Shown one piece after another: positions 36,969-46,216 of a stretch of 64,000 nucleotides of DNA. The stretch covers positions 809,693 to 873,692 of the forward strand of contig NZ_JH651384.1 in NCBI RefSeq assembly GCF_000260135.1. Direction: 5' to 3'. The number at the start of each line of letters is the position of its first letter. The stretch's first letter is position 1. Position numbers and translations under genes: made by a program. The notes below the pieces were generated by a model that saw only the letters and a program-made list of their open reading frames with translations, ran no database searches and was not told the origin of the DNA. The DNA is from Thiothrix nivea DSM 5205 (GTDB lineage: Bacteria > Pseudomonadota > Gammaproteobacteria > Thiotrichales > Thiotrichaceae).

Positions 36969-37988
36969 ATGACATCTATTGCAAGCGGCCAGCAGGCTGC
37001 CAGTGAGCCTGATCCAGGCATCCGTAAACTCGACACAGGCGCCCCAATGCGCTGGTTGGGAAAAGGCTGGGATGATATGCGGGCCAGACCCGTCGCCAGC
37101 CTGGCTTACGGGCTGGTGTTTACCATCGCCGGTATCCTGATGATATGGCTAGGCCCGGCCAACCCCATCTTTACCTTGTTCCTGCTGTCGAGCTTCATGT
37201 TGATTGGTCCGTTGGCGGCGGTGGGGTTGTATGACATGAGCCACAGGATCGAAGACGGTGAAACCCCTTCCCTGCTGCACGCGCTTTCCAACGCGCGTTT
37301 CAGTACTTTCAAGCTGATCATGTTCGGCCTGATCTTGGGGATGGTCATCCTGCTATGGACTGTCATCACCACAGCGGTCGTCAATCTGTTTTTCGGGAAT
37401 AGCCCGCTGGTGATGGATAGCCTGGGCGCGCTCATGAACGGGCAAAATTCCTTGCCGTTTTTCGCCATTTTCATCCTCAGCGGTTTGGTACTGGCCTTGC
37501 TGGCGTCGGCGGTCGCGATCATATCGGTTCCCTTGGCCAGCCATCGACGGGCGGATACCATCACTGCCGGAATCATCTTACTGGTGCTGCTGGTGGTGTG
37601 GGCACGGCTGATTGCCATGCTGTTTGGCTTGTTTTTTGGCAACACCGGGCTGATTAGCGGTGGCTGGCAAACCTTGCTGGGGGATGCCAATTTCCTGCCC
37701 TTTTTCGTAACCTTTGTCTCCTGCGGCTTTGCACTGGCGCTGGTGGCTTTCAGCATCAGCGTTGTTACTGTGCAATACATCTCCCACCGGGATGTAGGCC
37801 TGATGACGGCGATTTCAACCAGCATCCGTGCTGTGGCGAAAAACCCGGTGGTGATGATGCGCTGGGCGGCAATGATTGCCATCATGATGATCTTAGGAAT
37901 GGGTGCGTTTTTCATTGGTCTTGCGGTAACATTGCCAGTCATTGGCCATGCCAGTTGGCACGCTTATCGTGAGACGGTAGAAGATTGA
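36969..37988 (+). CDS. DUF2189 membrane protein with internal duplication
   Basis: The 339-residue product has eight or so membrane segments and the DUF2189 hallmarks: MRWLGKGWDDMRARPVASLA near the start and GHASWHAYRETVED at the end. Compared with the 259-residue paralogue at 40537, it carries about 80 extra residues. These arise from a repeated unit (LFFGNSPL...LPFFAIF; LFFGNTGL...LPFFVTF). A GAGGA site precedes the ATG. Its stop overlaps the start of the heme-copper-like gene, so the two probably act together. Confidence 0.8.
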   Translation: MTSIASGQQAASEPDPGIRKLDTGAPMRWLGKGWDDMRARPVASLAYGLVFTIAGILMIWLGPANPIFTLFLLSSFMLIGPLAAVGLYDMSHRIEDGETPSLLHALSNARFSTFKLIMFGLILGMVILLWTVITTAVVNLFFGNSPLVMDSLGALMNGQNSLPFFAIFILSGLVLALLASAVAIISVPLASHRRADTITAGIILLVLLVVWARLIAMLFGLFFGNTGLISGGWQTLLGDANFLPFFVTFVSCGFALALVAFSISVVTVQYISHRDVGLMTAISTSIRAVAKNPVVMMRWAAMIAIMMILGMGAFFIGLAVTLPVIGHASWHAYRETVED

Positions 37989-39325
37989 AACAACAGACAT
38001 TTGTATTGCCTGCCCCACAAGGCCACGCCCGCACGCTTGCTGCGGGCTGGTTGAAGCTGGGTGTTTTTGCATTGCTGGCGGCAGGGGTTTTCTCGTTGCT
38101 GCTGGTGTTGTCACGCACGCCGGGCGTGCAGGACGTTATTCCCTGGCTGGACTTTTTCCATACTGCGCTGGTGGTGCATGTGGTGCTGTCGGTGGTGATC
38201 TGGTTTATTGCCTTTGCTGGGGTGCTATGGACGGCCAATAGCCGCATCAACCAGCCCTTGTGGGATAAATCCATTCTGGCCGTCGCGGCTGTCGGTACGG
38301 CGCTGATTACGCTGTCGCCCTTCACCGGGGACGGCAACCCCCTGTTGAACAACTATGTACCCATATTGCAGCAACCGGTCTTTCTGTGGGGGTTGGGAAT
38401 ATTTGGCGTAGGGTTTACCTGGTTGATTATCCGCTCGCTGATGGTAGCGGAGTGGCGGGTTCCGGTCGAAACGGGAATTTACCTCAGCATTCTGACGGAA
38501 GCTGTTGCGCTGCTTGCCCTGCTGATGAGCGGGGTCAACATGCCTGCGGATTACAGCGGGCAGGCTTTCTATGAGTTACTGTTCTGGGGTGGCGGCCATA
38601 CCCTGCAATTTGCGCATACCCTGCTGCTGATCGTGGCTTGGTTGTGGCTGGCAGAAGCGACTGGTGCGTCTGTGCAGCTTGCCCCCCTGCCCGCCAAAAT
38701 TCTGTTCGGGCTGATGTTGCTGCCGGTGCTGGCCGTACCGTACATTTATATGCAACACGACCTTGCTTCAGCTGAACACCGCGCGGCTTTTACCCATTTG
38801 ATGAAATACGGCGGGCTGACGTCCCTGCCACTCGGCGCAATGGCAGCTTTTTATGCCTTGACAACCACACGGGCGGGGGATGTGGGCTTGCATCCACAGC
38901 GTAATGCGCTGTATGCCTCTATCATCCTGTTCGCGGCGGGGGGCATTATCGGTTTCCTGATCCATGGGGTGAACGTGGTTATCCCAGCCCACTACCACGG
39001 CTCAATTGTTGGGGTAACGCTGGCGTTCATGGGGTTGACTTACTACCTGCTGCCGCGCCTGGGTTTCCAGCCGGTGGTGTCAAAATGGGCTGCATGGCAG
39101 CCGTATGTCTATGGCGGCGGCCAGTTGATGCATATCCTGGGTTTGGCATGGTCAGGTGGCTATGGGGTACAGCGTAAAACTGCGGGGGCAGCGCAGGGCT
39201 TGCACGACCTACCCCAAATCCTCGGCATGGGCATGATGGGGCTGGGTGGCCTGATCGCCATTATTGGCGGGGGTATTTTCGTGATCGTGGCATTGCGTGC
39301 GATGTATGCCCGGGCGCAAATTTGA
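37985..39325 (+). CDS. Atypical heme-copper oxidase subunit I-like protein
   Basis: The 446-residue product has about 12 hydrophobic segments and three patches that align with oxidase subunit I: FFHTALVVHVV (low-spin heme side), WGGGHTLQFAH (the CuB-His/Tyr helix position) and IPAHYHGSIVGVTLAFMGL (the HxH heme ligands). The paired His of the CuB site (HH in the aa3 protein here) is not evident, so oxygen reduction is doubtful. The start is a TTG within a TTGA overlap with the DUF2189 stop. Possible roles are a nitric-oxide-reductase-like or electron-transfer protein. Confidence 0.65.
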   Translation: MKQQTFVLPAPQGHARTLAAGWLKLGVFALLAAGVFSLLLVLSRTPGVQDVIPWLDFFHTALVVHVVLSVVIWFIAFAGVLWTANSRINQPLWDKSILAVAAVGTALITLSPFTGDGNPLLNNYVPILQQPVFLWGLGIFGVGFTWLIIRSLMVAEWRVPVETGIYLSILTEAVALLALLMSGVNMPADYSGQAFYELLFWGGGHTLQFAHTLLLIVAWLWLAEATGASVQLAPLPAKILFGLMLLPVLAVPYIYMQHDLASAEHRAAFTHLMKYGGLTSLPLGAMAAFYALTTTRAGDVGLHPQRNALYASIILFAAGGIIGFLIHGVNVVIPAHYHGSIVGVTLAFMGLTYYLLPRLGFQPVVSKWAAWQPYVYGGGQLMHILGLAWSGGYGVQRKTAGAAQGLHDLPQILGMGMMGLGGLIAIIGGGIFVIVALRAMYARAQI

Positions 39326-39443
39326 AACAGGCACTTTCCCTACCCCGATATTCCGACTTGATATGGAAAAATAATGCCCATTTCTTGCCCTAAAGGGTGG
39401 TAACATTAGACAACTTAATGGGAATCAAGGGAACCCTAATCAT

Positions 39444-39590
39444 ATGGCGATAACGAATGTCTGCACTTGTTCACGTTGCTTATCAGCCGCGCGCCGTGTC
39501 CGCCCTGGCTTCTGGCGAAGCCTGTTTGCGTGGGGCAAATCGTACTATCGCTGTTATAACTGCAACCTGCGCTTTTGGACGCGGGGATAA
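39444..39590 (+). CDS. 48-residue zinc-ribbon microprotein
   Basis: A short ORF encodes MAITNVCTCSRCLSAARRVR, then a basic aromatic middle, and ends CYNCNLRFWTRG. Four cysteines in two pairs (Cys9/Cys12 or Cys7, and Cys37/Cys40) make a small zinc ribbon. An AAGGGA ribosome site precedes the ATG. It stands alone between two operons and is not otherwise recognised. Confidence 0.55.
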   Translation: MAITNVCTCSRCLSAARRVRPGFWRSLFAWGKSYYRCYNCNLRFWTRG

Positions 39591-39611
39591 TAGCAGCAAT
39601 AGATACCCAGC

Positions 39612-40511
39612 CTACAGCCACGCCAACAAATAGTGATCCGCCAGCAACGCAATAAACAACACGCTCAGGTAGAAAATCGAATAGCCGAATGTTTTCATCG
39701 CGTGCTGGTCGCCTTCACTGCGGTACAGCACGACCGCGTGATACAGGAAACCAGCGCCCAATGCGATAGCTGTCAGCAAATACAGTACGCCACTCATGTG
39801 GGTCAGGAACGGCATCAGCGTCACTGCAATCAGCATCAGCGTATACAGCACGATATTCAGCTTGGTGAAGGCCACGCCGTGGGTCACGGGCAACATCGGT
39901 ACACCTGCCCTGCGGTAGTCTTCCCGGCGCTTGATCGCCAGCGGCCAGAAATGCGGTGGTGTCCAGATGAAAATAATCAGGAACAGCAGCAGTGCGTCGG
40001 TATGCAACTCCCCCGTTACGGCAGTCCAGCCCAACACCGGCGGCGCTGCGCCAGCCGCCCCACCCAGCACGATATTGTGCGGGGTGGAACGCTTCAGGAA
40101 CATGGTGTAAATGACTGCATAGCCGACCATCGAAGCCAGCGTCAACGCTGCCGTCAACCAGTTAACCATGACGCCGAGGATAACTAAAGACAACACGCCC
40201 AGCCCCGCTGCAAACACCAGTGCCTGCGCTGTACTAAGCTGATGTTGCGGCAACGGGCGGTTTTCCGTGCGCTGCATGACAGCATCAATGTGCTGATCGA
40301 CAATGTGATTGATTGCCGCCCCGCAGGAAGCGCCCAAGCCAATGCCTAACAAGCCCCAAAAAAGGGTCGTCAACGGCACGGAATCATGGGTAGCCAGCAA
40401 CATCCCGACCATGGCGGTAAACACGATCAGGCTTACCACCTTCAGTTTGCACAAGCCGAGATAGGCTTTCCAGTTCACTCCTGCATCAATGGCAGCGGCA
40501 TTAATCATCAT
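39612..40511 (-). CDS. ctaB: Protoheme IX farnesyltransferase (heme O synthase)
   Basis: CtaB/CyoE attaches farnesyl to heme B to make heme O, the precursor of heme A. The 299-residue UbiA-family membrane protein shows the first prenyl-Mg motif NHIVDQHIDAVMQRTENRPL and the second near WTPPHFWPLAIKRREDYRRA. It is the last gene of the leftward SURF1 group and serves the aa3 oxidase encoded nearby, with ctaA at 48511. Confidence 0.96.
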   Translation of the reverse strand: MMINAAAIDAGVNWKAYLGLCKLKVVSLIVFTAMVGMLLATHDSVPLTTLFWGLLGIGLGASCGAAINHIVDQHIDAVMQRTENRPLPQHQLSTAQALVFAAGLGVLSLVILGVMVNWLTAALTLASMVGYAVIYTMFLKRSTPHNIVLGGAAGAAPPVLGWTAVTGELHTDALLLFLIIFIWTPPHFWPLAIKRREDYRRAGVPMLPVTHGVAFTKLNIVLYTLMLIAVTLMPFLTHMSGVLYLLTAIALGAGFLYHAVVLYRSEGDQHAMKTFGYSIFYLSVLFIALLADHYLLAWL

Positions 40512-40536
40512 TATTCTCCAGATAGTGGCTCAGCAT

Positions 40537-41316
40537 TTACTCTTCGGCAATCAGGTCACGGTAGGCGTGCCAGCTTGCATGGCCAGCAATCGGCAAGGTA
40601 ATGGCCAACCCAACGAAAAAGAAAATAAAGCCGAGGAACATCAACGTCGCCAAAATCAGCGCCCAGCTCAGCATTACGCCCGGGTTAGCCAACACTGCCT
40701 TGACGCTGGTGATCATCGCAGTTACAAAGTCCACACGTCTGTCAGTAATTAGCGGCACAGAAACAACGCTGATAGCAAAAGCAACGGCGGCAATCAGGCC
40801 ACCGCCCAGCATCCAGGCAAACAGGAAAGGCACAAACTCTTCCTGGCTCAGGAGGGTATCAAGCAGGCTATTCGTGATGGTGACATTATTGAACATCAGA
40901 GCTACCGTCACGGATGACAGCAATGCCCAAATACCCATCAACACACCCAGCACCAGCGCAAAACTAACCAGACTGATGGCATTGAAGCGCAAACCATCTA
41001 TCCCCTGGGTGAAATGGGGTGTACTGCCCTGCTCCAGCGTGCGGCTCATACAATAAAAACCGACTGCCACAATCGGGCCTATGATTAGAAAACCCGCTGC
41101 CATGGTGGTAATGAAGATCGGATTGCTCCAGGCCATCGCTGCCAATAACAACCCCAGCACAACATAAACCATGCCATAGGTAATACTGGCTCCCATCGAC
41201 GCCTTGAAATCCTTGATGCCAGCATTGAGCCAGCGCATGGAGGCTTCAGAATCGACTTTACGCACCACCAGACGGGGTGCTTCTGCCATGTGATCCATAC
41301 TACTCATTGTAGCCAT
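40537..41316 (-). CDS. DUF2189 membrane protein
   Basis: The 259-residue product has about six membrane segments and the DUF2189 pattern: MRWLNAGIKDFKASMGASIT early, SWHAYRDLI late. It is a paralogue of the longer protein at 36969. It lies between the SCO-like gene and ctaB, 25 bases before ctaB, so a link to cytochrome oxidase assembly is likely, but no biochemical role is known. Confidence 0.82.
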   Translation of the reverse strand: MATMSSMDHMAEAPRLVVRKVDSEASMRWLNAGIKDFKASMGASITYGMVYVVLGLLLAAMAWSNPIFITTMAAGFLIIGPIVAVGFYCMSRTLEQGSTPHFTQGIDGLRFNAISLVSFALVLGVLMGIWALLSSVTVALMFNNVTITNSLLDTLLSQEEFVPFLFAWMLGGGLIAAVAFAISVVSVPLITDRRVDFVTAMITSVKAVLANPGVMLSWALILATLMFLGFIFFFVGLAITLPIAGHASWHAYRDLIAEE

Positions 41317-41366
41317 AACACGTTCTCCTCTTTGCGTTGTTGAAATCAGCCTTTGCGGCTTTTTGT

Positions 41367-41999
41367 TTACCCCACCTGCGAAACTTTCAACAGGCGGCGC
41401 AGATCCTTGATCATCAGTTCCCCACTGAAACCAGGCGGGTAGGACATCATCACATTCCCTAATGGATCAATGATGTAGATGCCATCCTGTGCTACCGGAT
41501 TGGGGGTTTGCAGCAAGCCCTGCAAGCGGGCAACGGATTCCGCCGGGCCTGTCGCCAACCTCACCCCGTCATGTACTTGCAAGTGCGGTAGCAGGGCAGC
41601 AAGCTGGCTGGTTTCAGTCAGCACCAACAAACGTTCCACCCGGCGGCGTTCGTTGCCCATGGCTTGGCGCACCTGCCGCAGGTGATACAGATTTTGCTGA
41701 CAAGCCTGCTGGCAAGCGGAATCGGCGACCGTCGCCAACACCCACTTGCCGCGCAAGTCCGCTATATTGAAGGTAGTACCATCCGCCCCCAACAGGGGTA
41801 ATTCACCTACTGCGCGCACGGGAGATATCAACGTGCCGTGGTTGGTAGTGACGGGGGCGGGCAAACGATCCATAAACTGGTAATACAGCCAGCCCGCCAG
41901 ATACGGGAATGCGCAAACCACCACCAGAATCCAGAATGTCCGGTTGCTGCGTCTGGGTTGGGTAGCAGTGGTTGGGGCAGTCTCAACAGCGGCGCTCAT
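41367..41999 (-). CDS. SCO-like thioredoxin-fold membrane protein
   Basis: The 210-residue product has one N-terminal helix (FWILVVVCAFPYLAGWLYYQ) and a periplasmic thioredoxin fold. A CxxxC motif (Cys96, Cys100 in ACQQACQ) is the spacing used by Sco copper chaperones for the CuA site. The distal His of true Sco proteins is not obvious, so copper binding may differ. Its ATG overlaps the SURF1 stop by four bases. Confidence 0.75.
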   Translation of the reverse strand: MSAAVETAPTTATQPRRSNRTFWILVVVCAFPYLAGWLYYQFMDRLPAPVTTNHGTLISPVRAVGELPLLGADGTTFNIADLRGKWVLATVADSACQQACQQNLYHLRQVRQAMGNERRRVERLLVLTETSQLAALLPHLQVHDGVRLATGPAESVARLQGLLQTPNPVAQDGIYIIDPLGNVMMSYPPGFSGELMIKDLRRLLKVSQVG

Positions 42000-42739
42000 G
42001 GCGTCTCCTTTTTATGGGTATTCAGGTACAGGTAGGCTGCCAGCACAATCAGGCCGAACGCAGCCCACTGGATGCTGTAGCCGATGTGCATCCCGGCCTT
42101 GTTTTCGTAAGCAGGCCAGTCGCGGCGCAGGCCATCGGCGGAATCCGTCGTTTGTAGCAGCAAGTAAGGGGCAAGCGGATACCCGAGCTTCTGCGCCAGC
42201 TTCGCCTGGTCAAGGTAGAGCCAGCGCTGGTTGCCTTCTGCATCCGCCGGGATGTCGCCGAACAAAAACACGGGTTTGGAACGTGGGGAATCCAGTGTGC
42301 CGGACAGCAGCACCTCCCCTACCGGAGTGGTGATATTGGGCAATACTTTGCGGTCAGCGCCCACCTTCACCCAACCACGGTTGACCAGGATATGTTCGCC
42401 AGTGGCGTCCAGTTTCAGTGGCGTGATGACGTGATAACCAGCCTTGCCCTGATGCACGATATTATCCAGCAGCAGAGTGCTGCCGGTTTCCCATGTACCG
42501 GAAACCTGCGCCGGGCGGTAACGCTGGGCTGGCCACTCCACCTTGTGTTGGTTCAGGTTAATGGCAGGCAGGGTTATTTGCCGGGCAATATCCTGAGCCA
42601 CTTGCTGCTTGTATTGCGCCCGATGGTATTGCCAGATCGACAGGGAAGTGAAAATGCCCACCATCACCGCCGTCAGTAATGTGGCAAAAAGCGTAGGCCG
42701 GAAGCGGTAACTTGCGGTTATACTGGCATTTTCACTCAT
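41996..42739 (-). CDS. SURF1 family cytochrome oxidase assembly protein
   Basis: SURF1 proteins help insert heme A into subunit I. The 247-residue product has an N-terminal helix (TLFATLLTAVMVGIFTSLS), the periplasmic SURF1 domain (LLLDNIVHQGKAGYHVITPL; ILVNRGWV) and a C-terminal helix (GYSIQWAAFGLIVLAAYLY). The ATG at 42739 is taken over a TTG nine bases earlier. It is divergent from the DUF2909 gene and coupled to the SCO-like gene. Confidence 0.93.
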   Translation of the reverse strand: MSENASITASYRFRPTLFATLLTAVMVGIFTSLSIWQYHRAQYKQQVAQDIARQITLPAINLNQHKVEWPAQRYRPAQVSGTWETGSTLLLDNIVHQGKAGYHVITPLKLDATGEHILVNRGWVKVGADRKVLPNITTPVGEVLLSGTLDSPRSKPVFLFGDIPADAEGNQRWLYLDQAKLAQKLGYPLAPYLLLQTTDSADGLRRDWPAYENKAGMHIGYSIQWAAFGLIVLAAYLYLNTHKKETP

Positions 42740-42760
42740 TTGTAACAAACCGAGGCTCCT

Positions 42761-43012
42761 ATGTGGTTTAAAGTTCTGATCATCATCAATCTGGCCCTGA
42801 TCCTGCTCAGCCTGGTCTCCGGTGTGTTTTTTCTCGCCAAAGACAATGGCAAATCCAATCGGGTGGTGACTTCATTGACGACGCGGGTAGCGCTGTCGGT
42901 ATTCCTCATCCTGATGTTGACGGTGGGCTACCTGACGGGACAAATCCAGCCGCACGGCGTTGTACCGCAGGCAGCCACCGATAACGCCCCTACAACCAGT
43001 ACACAAAAATAA
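42761..43012 (+). CDS. Twin-transmembrane protein (DUF2909)
   Basis: The 83-residue product has two hydrophobic segments (VLIIINLALILLSLVSGVFF and LSVFLILMLTVGYLTG) joined by KDNGKSNRVVTSLTTRVA, the DUF2909 pattern. It lies in the opposite direction between coxIII and SURF1, a position repeated in many gammaproteobacterial oxidase clusters. Its end overlaps coxIII by 23 bases. Confidence 0.85.
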   Translation: MWFKVLIIINLALILLSLVSGVFFLAKDNGKSNRVVTSLTTRVALSVFLILMLTVGYLTGQIQPHGVVPQAATDNAPTTSTQK

Positions 43013-43883
43013 ACAGGGCAATCCACACCACATCCACAAAGTGCCAGTACCATGCCACCGCTTCAAATGCGAAGTGGTTATGCTCGGTGAAATGGCGCTT
43101 CATGCTGCGTACACAGATCACGATCAGCATGATCGTACCAATCGTCACATGCAGGCCGTGGAAGCCGGTCAGCATGTAGAAAGTGGAGCCGTACACCCCT
43201 GAATTCAGGGTCAAATCCATTGCATGATGGGCGTGCCAGTATTCATACGCCTGGAGGCAGAAGAAGATCACACCCAAGGCGATAGTCAGCATCAAACCCA
43301 GCACCAACTGCCTGTTATTGTCCTTTTTCAACCCCCAATGCGCCCAGGTCAGGGTGACACCACTGGATAACAGGATGACGGTATTGATAAAGGGAATTCC
43401 CCATGCCCCCATGGCCTCTTTCGCCGCCACGTACTTGGCTGTGCCTGCATCTGGCAAATTCAGCAGCGGCCAGTTGTACTTGAAGCCTTCCCACAGGATA
43501 TTGGAAGTGGCCAGATGACCTTCCCCCCCCAGATACGGCAGGGTGATATTGCGCAGGTAATACAGACAACCGAAAAAGGTGATGAAAAAGGCCGCTTCCG
43601 AGGTGATGAACCAGAACATCCCCTGCCGGAATGAACGGTCAACCTTACCGTTGTACTTCCCGCTCAGGTTTTCGTCGATTACCGCCCCAAACCAGCCATG
43701 CAACAAGTGCGCAAGCAGCGCAAAGCCCGTCACCATGATCAGGCTGCCCGCAAAATCCATCTTGTTGATGGTCAGTATCAGGCCGAAAAACAGCAGGAAC
43801 ATGCCCAACACAGCCTTGATCGGCCAGGGGCTAGGTTCCGGGATGAAATACGCATCTTTATCCGCGTGTGTTGCATGTGCCAT
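42990..43883 (-). CDS. ctaE: Cytochrome c oxidase subunit III
   Basis: The 297-residue, seven-helix product has GMFWFITSEAAFFITFFG, HLLHGWFGAVI, HYWH-like EYWHAHHAM and the closing GFHGLHVTIGTIMLI...WYWHFVDVVWIALFIFVYWL region, all typical of subunit III. Family length is about 270-300. It follows ctaG by 17 bases. Confidence 0.97.
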   Translation of the reverse strand: MAHATHADKDAYFIPEPSPWPIKAVLGMFLLFFGLILTINKMDFAGSLIMVTGFALLAHLLHGWFGAVIDENLSGKYNGKVDRSFRQGMFWFITSEAAFFITFFGCLYYLRNITLPYLGGEGHLATSNILWEGFKYNWPLLNLPDAGTAKYVAAKEAMGAWGIPFINTVILLSSGVTLTWAHWGLKKDNNRQLVLGLMLTIALGVIFFCLQAYEYWHAHHAMDLTLNSGVYGSTFYMLTGFHGLHVTIGTIMLIVICVRSMKRHFTEHNHFAFEAVAWYWHFVDVVWIALFIFVYWL

Positions 43884-43900
43884 GACTCCTCCATCCTCCT

Positions 43901-44449
43901 TTAATTCTTGCTCACTTGTTCTGTATTCATGAATGTGTACGAAAGCGTGACGGTTTCGTATTCAGCCGACACTGCCGGGTCAATGGCAAAACGCACGGGC
44001 ATTTCCTTCTCCTCCCCCGGTTGCAGGGTTTGCTGGGTGAAACAAAAACATTCCAGTTTCTTGAAATGCTGCGTCACCTGCCAGGGGGTAATACCCGGTA
44101 CTGCCTGCCCAGTAATCAGTCGGTCAGTCGTGTTTTTCACGTAATAGCTGACGGTTGCCAGTTCACCGGGGTGCACCTGCACCGTCCGGGTCATCGGGTG
44201 GAACTCCCACGGCAGGTTGGCGTTGACGGTGGAATCGAATTGCACCGTGATCTGGCGGCTTTTATCCTCCGCAAACGCCGCCGTATCCGCCACGCGCCCA
44301 CCCGCGCTACCCGCCACGCCATTGATTCCCCCGACCTCACAAATCAGGCCATACAGGGGAACCATGGCGAAACCGAAGGCAAACATCCCCGCCACGACCA
44401 AACCGAGGCGAACAGTCGTTTTGCGGTTTTGGGCGGTGCGCTCATCCAT
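43901..44449 (-). CDS. ctaG: Cytochrome c oxidase assembly protein CtaG (Cox11)
   Basis: Cox11 delivers copper to CuB in subunit I. The 182-residue product has one N-terminal helix ending in PLYGLICEVGG and the conserved CFCF copper motif in LECFCFTQQTL. The ATG overlaps the preceding small gene stop by one base (TGATG). Family size matches. Confidence 0.96.
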   Translation of the reverse strand: MDERTAQNRKTTVRLGLVVAGMFAFGFAMVPLYGLICEVGGINGVAGSAGGRVADTAAFAEDKSRQITVQFDSTVNANLPWEFHPMTRTVQVHPGELATVSYYVKNTTDRLITGQAVPGITPWQVTQHFKKLECFCFTQQTLQPGEEKEMPVRFAIDPAVSAEYETVTLSYTFMNTEQVSKN

Positions 44450-44589
44450 CAACCCATGCCTCCGCCACTCATGACTTTCGGCAGGTACAGGAAGGTGTAC
44501 AACACACCCGCCACGGCAATAACCCCAAGGATAATCGCCACTCGCAGATTGGCCTTACGTAGCTTGTCGTCGTCATGCTTATCCATCAT
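44449..44589 (-). CDS. 46-residue cytochrome oxidase small assembly protein
   Basis: The ORF starts within the coxI stop (ATGA) and ends in the ctaG start (TGATG), so all three are coupled. The product is charged at the start (MMDKHDDDKLRKANLRVAII), has one helix and ends YLPKVMSGGGMG. Such small proteins are routinely found between coxI and cox11 and are annotated as oxidase small assembly proteins. Confidence 0.82.
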   Translation of the reverse strand: MMDKHDDDKLRKANLRVAIILGVIAVAGVLYTFLYLPKVMSGGGMG

Positions 44590-46196
44590 TTGACTACCGG
44601 CGCTTCAGTGAAGCTGTGGAACGGAGGCGGCGAAGGCAGCGTCCATTCCAGCCCGGTCGTGCCGATCTGGGAACCTTCCCACGGCTTGGCCGGTGCTTTC
44701 GCCCCCCCCTTTATGGTCTTGAAAATGATGTACAGGAATAACAAGTGCGACAGACCAAACATGAAACCACCGATACTGGAAATCACGTTGAACTCGGTGT
44801 ACTGCACGCTGTAATCTACAATCCGGCGTGGCATCCCCGCCAACCCGGAGAAGTGCTGCGGGAAGAAGGTGATGTTGAACGAGATGGTCGTCCACCAGAA
44901 GAAAATCTTGCCCAGACGCTCGTCATACATATGCCCAGTCCACTTCGGCAGCCAATAGAACACGCCCGCATACAGGCCGAATACCGCTCCTGGAATCAGC
45001 GCGTAGTGGAAATGCGCCACCACGAACATGGTGTCGTGATACTGCATGTCTGCCGGAACCACAGCCAGCATAACGCCAGTCACACCCGCGAACGAGAACA
45101 TCAGGATAATGGCAATACCAAACAGCATCGGTGTTTCAAACGTCATCGAACCGCGCCACATGGTGAAAATGAAGTTCAGCAGCATTAACCCGACCGGAAT
45201 CGAAATCAGGATGGTGCCAATCATAAAGTAGTTGGTAGCCCCCAGCGACATACCGATGGTGTACTGATGATGCGCCCACACCACCATGCCCAGCGCTGCC
45301 AGGAACGCCATCCCCCACACCAGTGACTTGTAGCCGAACAGCGGTTTGCGCGAGAAGGTAGGAATCACCAACCCCAGCACCCCGATAGAAGGCAACAGCA
45401 ACACATACACTTCCGGATGCCCGAAGAACCAGAACAAATGCTGGAACAGAATCGGGTCACCACCACCGGCAGCATCAAAGAAAGACGTACCGAAATGGCG
45501 GTCAAACAGCAGCATCGTCACCGCACCCGCTAACACCGGCATAACCGCAATCAGCAACAAACCGGTGAAGAACCAAGCCCACACGAACAACGGCATTTTC
45601 ATCATGGTCATGCCGGGCGCACGCATGTTGAGGATAGTGGTGACAATATTGATAGACGCCAAGATCGAAGAAATCCCTAACAGGTGGATGGCGAAAATGG
45701 TGAAGTCCATCCCGATCCCCGCCTGTACCGACAACGGCGGCAACAACGTCCAGCCGGTATTGACCGGCGCACCACCTTCCGGAAAGATGTACGGAGCCAG
45801 GATCGACAGGATCAACATCAGCGCCGCCGCAGGCAACAACCAGAAACTGAGGTTATTGAGGCGCGGAAGAGCCATATCCGGCGCGCCAATCATCATCGGG
45901 ATCATCCAGTTGGCCATCCCCGCCGCAGCGGGCATCACCATGCCGAAAATCATCGCCAACGCATGGTCAGTCACCATGTTGTTGTAAAAATCCGGGCTGG
46001 CCAACTGCACCCCCGGCATGAACAATTCCGCACGGATGTACATCGCCATCGCCCCGCCGAAAAACAGCATGAACAAGGCAAAAAACAGATACATCGTACC
46101 AATGTCCTTGTGGTTGGTGCTGTAAACCCAGCGTTTCCAACCCTTTGGTGGCCCGTGGTCGTGATGGTCGTCGTGTGCTGTGGCTGCTCCACTCAT
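44586..46196 (-). CDS. ctaD: Cytochrome c oxidase subunit I
   Basis: The catalytic subunit of the aa3 oxidase, 536 residues with 12 helices. It shows the CuB helix FWFFGHPEVY with the cross-linked His/Tyr, the CuB pair in VVWAHHQYT, the heme ligands in VVAHFHYAL, and the N-terminal low-spin ligand region (DHALAMIFGMVMP). All ligands are present, so it should be active with heme a and a3. Confidence 0.99.
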   Translation of the reverse strand: MSGAATAHDDHHDHGPPKGWKRWVYSTNHKDIGTMYLFFALFMLFFGGAMAMYIRAELFMPGVQLASPDFYNNMVTDHALAMIFGMVMPAAAGMANWMIPMMIGAPDMALPRLNNLSFWLLPAAALMLILSILAPYIFPEGGAPVNTGWTLLPPLSVQAGIGMDFTIFAIHLLGISSILASINIVTTILNMRAPGMTMMKMPLFVWAWFFTGLLLIAVMPVLAGAVTMLLFDRHFGTSFFDAAGGGDPILFQHLFWFFGHPEVYVLLLPSIGVLGLVIPTFSRKPLFGYKSLVWGMAFLAALGMVVWAHHQYTIGMSLGATNYFMIGTILISIPVGLMLLNFIFTMWRGSMTFETPMLFGIAIILMFSFAGVTGVMLAVVPADMQYHDTMFVVAHFHYALIPGAVFGLYAGVFYWLPKWTGHMYDERLGKIFFWWTTISFNITFFPQHFSGLAGMPRRIVDYSVQYTEFNVISSIGGFMFGLSHLLFLYIIFKTIKGGAKAPAKPWEGSQIGTTGLEWTLPSPPPFHSFTEAPVVK

Positions 46197-46216
46197 GGGA
46201 AACTCCTCCTCAAAAA

